NCBI RefSeq assembly: GCF_019511345.1
Contig: NZ_JAEUAK010000016.1
Span: forward strand, 62,001 to 126,000
Length of the DNA stretch: 64,000 bases
From: Rhizobium mesosinicum
GTDB lineage: Bacteria > Pseudomonadota > Alphaproteobacteria > Rhizobiales > Rhizobiaceae
Direction of reading: 5' to 3'
Shown here in pieces: positions 60,073 to 64,000 of the stretch (positions within the stretch are counted from its first letter, which is position 1; each line of letters begins with the position of its first letter). The translations under genes and the position numbers were made by a program. The notes under the pieces were generated by a model that had not been told where the DNA came from, made no database searches, and saw nothing but the letters and a program-made list of their open reading frames with translations.

Positions 60073-62472
60073 TCACTCGAGCGGCGCTGTTTCCGATCGG
60101 CTAAGGCGCACGGGCAGCAGCTTGTATGCCGGCGTTTTTGCTTTTTCGTCGTGATGGCTGAGGGGGAATAGCGGATTTGCTTCGGGATAATAGGCTGCGC
60201 AACATCCTTTCGGAATATCGTAGGCCACGATCCGGAAGCCCGAGACCATGCGCTTCGTCTCCGGTTCGATCGCGGTCGACAGATCGACGCGGTCTCCATC
60301 GACAAAACCTAGACGAGCGATGTCAACGGCATTCAAAAAAACGACACGGCGGGTACCGTCGACACCGCGGAAGCGATCGCTATAGCCGTAGATCGTGGTG
60401 TTGAACTGATCGTTCGAACGCAAGGTCGTGAGATGGAGAACACGTTCATCCTCGACACTTTCGAACTGCGGAAACAGGCGTGGCGGCGTGATGAAATTCG
60501 CTTTGCCGTTCGGCGTCACCCATCGGCGCTCCCTGGCCGGCAGCGGCCGGGGGATGCCGCCCGGCTGAAAGAGCCGCTGGTTGAACCCCTTGAAGGTTTC
60601 CGGATATGTCCGCTCGATCGCATCGCGGATTTCGGAATAGTCTGCTACCCAGCGATCCCAGGGCACGCTGCTTTCGGCCAAGGTTGCCTTGGCCAGGCCG
60701 GCGATAATGGCAGGTTCCGACAGCAGTTCGGGACTGGCAGGTGCTGCCCTACCGCGCGAGCCATGGAAATGCGCCACGGAACTTTCGATCGAGACCGCCT
60801 GCGGGCCGCTCGCCTGCGTGTCGATTTCCAATCTGCCAAGGCATGGCAGCAGGTAGGCGATCTCACCGTGGATGACATGGCTCCGATTGAGCTTGGTAGC
60901 AATCTGCACGGTCAGACGCAGCTTTCGCCACGCCGCTTCCAATGCCACTGTATCAGGTGCAGCGCGCAAGAAGTTGCCGCCAAGGCTGATGAACGCCCGG
61001 CTTTCCCCTTCGCGAATGGCCTTACACACATCCACAGTGCCATGGCCCTTCCAGCGTGGCGGGTCGAAGTGATAGAGCTCCGCCAGCTTGTCCAGCGGCG
61101 CAAGATCAGGCTTTTCGGTGATGCCGACCGTTCGCTGGCCCTGCACGTTGGAATGGCCTCGCACAGCGCAGATATTGGCGCCCGGCTTGCCGATATTTCC
61201 GCGCAGCAGGGCAAGATTGACCACCATCTGAACGTTCTGAACCCCCATAACATGCTGGGTCAGCCCCATCCCATAGACCATGAGGACGGCATCGGAAGAG
61301 GCATAGGTGCGGGCCGCCTGCATCATCTGCTCGCGCGTGAGCCCCGATACCTGCTCCAGCTCCCGCCATTCATAGCTCCTTGCGGCCGCAGCGAACTCTT
61401 CGAACCCGGACGTGTGTTCGGCGATGAAATCATGGTCGAGGACATGTTTTCTGTCGGCCGCGCGCATCGAGGCAGCGAAGGCCACGGCAGCGGCATTGGC
61501 AGGATCGTCCGGTTCTGCGTCAGAGCCGGAGACTCTAGTGAAGCCGGGCTGGTGCAGGGCGTCGTCGGCTTCTATCAGCGCTTTGCAGACGCCAAAGAGA
61601 GCCGCAATGTCTCCGCCATTCTTCACCTGATAATATTCGCTGGAAATCGGCGTTTCCTTGCCGGTCAGCATCTGGCTCGGCGCCTGCGGATTGATGAAAC
61701 GTTCGAGACCTGGTTCTCGGAGCGGATTGAAGGTGACAATCCTCACGCCGCGGTCGACCGCATCCTGAAGATCGTGAAGGAGCCGCGGCGACGATGTTCC
61801 GACATTTTGTCCAAGGTAGAAAATGCAGTCGCAGTTCTGAAAATCGGAGAGGACCGCCGTACCGACGGAAGCGCCTATGCTTTCCGGCAGCGCGACGGAT
61901 GAGCTCTCGTGACACATATTGGAAGAGTCGGGCAGATTGTTGCTGCCGAAGATACGAGCGAAAAGCTGGTACATATATGAGGTTTCAAGCGATGCGCGGC
62001 CGGAAGTATAAAACTCTACCTTCTCCGGCGGAATGCCACGCAGCTCGCGGCCGATCTCCTCAAATGCGGACTGCCATGAGACCGGAACATATTTGTCCGT
62101 TGCCTCATCCCATCGCATCGGATGAGTAAGGCGCCCCTGCTCCTCCAGATCGTGGTCGAGCCAGCCTTCGAGTTCCGCCAGCGAGTGCGCCGCGAAGAAA
62201 GCGCGATCCGCACGTCGGCTCGTCGTCTCCCATACGGTCGCCTTGGCGCCATTTTCACAGAATTCCAGCGGATGAGGCTTTGCCGGCTTGGCCCAGGCGC
62301 AGCTGACGCACATATATCCGTCGGGCTTGTTCTGATGTGACAGCAGCGCAGGACCAGAGACCGGAATGTGTTCGCGGATAAGAATTTCTCCCACCGATTT
62401 TGCTGAACCCCACCCACCCACTGGTCCGCTGTCAAAGCCGATCTTCGGTTTCTTTCTGGGTCTTGGGGTCAT
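60073..62472 (-). CDS. Molybdopterin oxidoreductase, FdhF/YdeP family
   Basis: A 799-residue protein of the YdeP-like branch of formate dehydrogenase alpha subunits. N-terminal cysteines occur in YMCVSCAWAKP, too few for a standard 4Fe-4S site. The molybdopterin region reads SNMCHESSSVALPESIG, as in YdeP, and the MopB C-terminal domain FRGVDGTRRVVFLN and RDGDR-like FVDGDRVDL segments follow. No Tat signal, so cytoplasmic. Activity is unknown for most YdeP proteins; acid resistance has been linked to the E. coli one. It heads the oxidase operon. Confidence 0.88.
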   Translation of the reverse strand: MTPRPRKKPKIGFDSGPVGGWGSAKSVGEILIREHIPVSGPALLSHQNKPDGYMCVSCAWAKPAKPHPLEFCENGAKATVWETTSRRADRAFFAAHSLAELEGWLDHDLEEQGRLTHPMRWDEATDKYVPVSWQSAFEEIGRELRGIPPEKVEFYTSGRASLETSYMYQLFARIFGSNNLPDSSNMCHESSSVALPESIGASVGTAVLSDFQNCDCIFYLGQNVGTSSPRLLHDLQDAVDRGVRIVTFNPLREPGLERFINPQAPSQMLTGKETPISSEYYQVKNGGDIAALFGVCKALIEADDALHQPGFTRVSGSDAEPDDPANAAAVAFAASMRAADRKHVLDHDFIAEHTSGFEEFAAAARSYEWRELEQVSGLTREQMMQAARTYASSDAVLMVYGMGLTQHVMGVQNVQMVVNLALLRGNIGKPGANICAVRGHSNVQGQRTVGITEKPDLAPLDKLAELYHFDPPRWKGHGTVDVCKAIREGESRAFISLGGNFLRAAPDTVALEAAWRKLRLTVQIATKLNRSHVIHGEIAYLLPCLGRLEIDTQASGPQAVSIESSVAHFHGSRGRAAPASPELLSEPAIIAGLAKATLAESSVPWDRWVADYSEIRDAIERTYPETFKGFNQRLFQPGGIPRPLPARERRWVTPNGKANFITPPRLFPQFESVEDERVLHLTTLRSNDQFNTTIYGYSDRFRGVDGTRRVVFLNAVDIARLGFVDGDRVDLSTAIEPETKRMVSGFRIVAYDIPKGCCAAYYPEANPLFPLSHHDEKAKTPAYKLLPVRLSRSETAPLE

Positions 62473-62722
62473 AATTTGAAACGTCCCGAACGTTATCTAC
62501 GGTTTCGACGGACACCCGGCGCATTTGCTTCTAAAGGGCAGCAATCCGCCCACAAGATCGATTACCGACTGGATACTTTTGATACGCCTCGTCGCGTGCC
62601 GAGCGATGCTGCTGTCAAACTCCGGAACGGGCAGGTTGTTCCGCGACCGATCTGACGCCGCTCGAGGCGACGAACATTTTTTCTCCAATGATGTGGATGC
62701 CAAGGCAACGGTCATGGCGTCA

Positions 62723-63280
62723 TTATGTTGGCGGCGGCTTTCCGGCTCCTCGCCGCTTCACCTTCTCCTCGATTTCGTCCAGTACCGCTTCCGGTGTCAC
62801 CTCCTCTTTCAATTCCTCAAGCTCCGCTTTCGTTTCGATTTCGACGCCGAGTTTGTCGGCAATGGCCGCAGCAAGGGTCAACAGCGTCGTCACCTCATGC
62901 TCCGCAAGAAGGCAGATCTGCAAATTGAGATCGGCGCGCTTGTCGTCAGCCTCCGCCATACGATTTTGGCTGATCAGCACGAATGTTGAAATGAAGATGG
63001 CTTCGACAGACGCGACCATGGCCAGAATGACCAGCGACGGGTCGAAGGCGGGCACGAAAGGAAGCAGGTCGAGATTGGCCATGATCCAGAACCCGAATAT
63101 CAACAGGTGCAGATAGACGAACATCAAGGATCCCGCGAAACGGGTAATGGCATCAACCGCCCGCTCCTGCATGGTCGACTGCCGTGCCTCTTGCTCCCGT
63201 CGCTTTAGCAGGGCCTCAATGTTGCGGTCGAGCCGCTTTGCAGTCCTACGTACCTGCCGATCGGATATTGACGATGACAT
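62723..63280 (-). CDS. DUF1003 membrane protein
   Basis: A 185-residue protein: an N-terminal basic helix (RRTAKRLDRNIEALLKRRE), two membrane helices (LMFVYLHLLIFGFWIMAN and VILAMVASVEAIFISTFVLI) and the QNRMAEADDKRADLNLQI segment typical of DUF1003, then a Glu-rich coiled tail. The start at 63280 follows from the family N-terminus. A 250-bp gap to the YdeP-like gene holds only a weak 72-codon minus-strand frame. Confidence 0.88.
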   Translation of the reverse strand: MSSSISDRQVRRTAKRLDRNIEALLKRREQEARQSTMQERAVDAITRFAGSLMFVYLHLLIFGFWIMANLDLLPFVPAFDPSLVILAMVASVEAIFISTFVLISQNRMAEADDKRADLNLQICLLAEHEVTTLLTLAAAIADKLGVEIETKAELEELKEEVTPEAVLDEIEEKVKRRGAGKPPPT

Positions 63281-63385
63281 TGAATGCTTCCGTTGTTGGG
63301 CTATTCCGACATTCCACGACGCGAAGAGTTTGGTGTTGGCTATCTTTTCGACGAAGGACCGCTTCATCAGCGAACAGGCAACCGT

Positions 63386-63628
63386 TCACCTCTTGCTTCT
63401 TCCGCCATCGAAGGCGCCGAGAACCGACCGGATGAGTTCAACGGCCCTCTTGCCTATGCCCGGAATTGCCAGAAGTTCGTCGTCGGTCATTGCCGCCAGT
63501 TTACTGACCCGCTTGACGCCATTGGAAAGAAGCGCCTTTACGATCCAGACAGGAATCTTGCTGCGGGCGAGCATGTCGCTCGAGGCTGCCCGCGGCTTCG
63601 ACGTCGTCCGTGCTGGTCGAGAGGCCAT
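63386..63628 (-). CDS. Small protein with a helix-hairpin-helix motif
   Basis: An 80-residue protein. The C-terminal half (MTDDELLAIPGIGKRAVELI) is a clear HhH signature with the PGIG turn, as in non-specific DNA-binding or RNA polymerase alpha C-terminal-like domains. The N-terminal part is basic (RPARTTSKPRAASS). MASRPART at 63628 is the chosen start. Function unknown; DNA binding is likely. Confidence 0.65.
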   Translation of the reverse strand: MASRPARTTSKPRAASSDMLARSKIPVWIVKALLSNGVKRVSKLAAMTDDELLAIPGIGKRAVELIRSVLGAFDGGRSKR

Positions 63629-63738
63629 GTTGATCCCACAGATGAATTGCGACGCCAAAACCGTCAAAAGGCCTGGCGGTTCCAGTCGATTCACCGATGA
63701 CATCAAACAATTCTGCTAGATCGGACCAAACGCTCGCG

Positions 63739-64000
63739 TCATGCTGGAAATTTTCCGCTTCCGTAGATGCGATCGATAATTTTTGCGAGGTCGACAAGCC
63801 GCTCGCAGGCTGGATCGTAAGTCTGACCGCCAGCAAGGCGCGCCGCCCAGTCCACCGCCGCCCGCCCTCCCCAATCATCAGGCGGCTGAACAAGACTTTC
63901 GGCCGCAGTGCCGCGCAAGCGCTGAGCAGTGAAGTCATAGAATGAACCATTGACGTTCTCGAAAGATGCGCCCCCTGCTGTTCCGAAGAAGTCGGCGCTG
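63739..64000 (-). CDS. Gfo/Idh/MocA oxidoreductase, C-terminal part (partial)
   Basis: The last 86 residues of a Gfo/Idh/MocA-family dehydrogenase that runs off the right edge. DFFGTAGGASFENVNGSFYD and PPDDWGGRAAVDWAARLA are typical of the C-terminal alpha/beta dimerisation domain, and the end is AKIIDRIYGS. The N-terminal Rossmann domain is outside the window, so the sugar substrate cannot be judged. Confidence 0.8.
   Translation of the reverse strand, partial: SADFFGTAGGASFENVNGSFYDFTAQRLRGTAAESLVQPPDDWGGRAAVDWAARLAGGQTYDPACERLVDLAKIIDRIYGSGKFPA

Noticed and set aside
62497..62715. 72-codon minus-strand frame between the YdeP-like and DUF1003 genes
   Set aside because: No ribosome site and no known relatives; kept only as a note.

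Overview
This is a GC-rich window with alphaproteobacterial codon use. Its gene content points to a Rhizobium/Agrobacterium-type organism: ExoY/ExoF/ExoQ-like polysaccharide genes, many ABC importers each paired with a GntR or LysR regulator, a four-carbon acid sugar kinase, and a chromid-style cytochrome oxidase island. I see no rRNA, tRNA, CRISPR array, replication gene or intact transposase. The mix of catabolic, surface and respiratory islands suggests a secondary replicon or an accessory chromosomal region; that is inference.

Layout. (1) 1-6.6 kb: the end of an unknown gene, then a uronate-type locus with mannonate dehydratase (uxuA), a FadR-type GntR regulator and a divergent four-gene ABC importer. 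(2) 6.7-11.6 kb: polyphosphate kinase 2, a MurA with Asp in place of the catalytic-loop Cys, and an operon of a DapA-like lyase, an RraA-like protein and an internally deleted SDR, with a divergent LysR. (3) 12.5-28 kb: a polysaccharide locus. On the minus strand are a GH16 glucanase, a Wzx-type flippase, two GT4 enzymes and a Crp/Fnr regulator. On the plus strand are an ExoY-like initiating transferase, a Wzz/ExoP-like protein with a degenerate P-loop, GT2, ExoF-like exporter, ExoQ-like polymerase/ligase, GT8 and GT2. A small ExoX/SyrA-like membrane protein lies antisense inside. (4) 28-31.4 kb: a collapsed nitronate monooxygenase remnant, a tautomerase, an SDR lacking the YxxxK motif, an MBL-fold hydrolase and a LysR.

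(5) 31.4-48.8 kb: acid-sugar catabolism. A minus-strand operon (peptide-class ABC importer, DUF1537 kinase, GntR) diverges from a plus-strand operon (DapA/NanA-like lyase, BNR sialidase-like protein, Fe-alcohol dehydrogenase, PdxA2) across a 275-bp control region holding two promoters and two inverted repeats. Next come a second GntR and a ribose/fructose-class ABC importer whose binding protein and an NAD epimerase are divergent from its ATPase and permease, again over a palindromic operator. The two control regions share TTTGTC/GACAAA half-sites. (6) 49-64 kb: a respiratory island with CtaG, small membrane proteins, a DUF4142 pseudogene, a PoxB-like ThDP enzyme, three separate c-type cytochromes, caa3-type oxidase subunits III, I and II, a YdeP/FdhF-like molybdopterin oxidoreductase, a DUF1003 protein, a small helix-hairpin-helix protein, and the end of a Gfo/Idh/MocA oxidoreductase at the window edge.

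The most notable points are the acid-sugar locus with its paired operators, the polysaccharide cluster with an apparently kinase-dead co-polymerase, and several eroded genes (SDR, nitronate monooxygenase, DUF4142) that normal gene calling would misname or miss.
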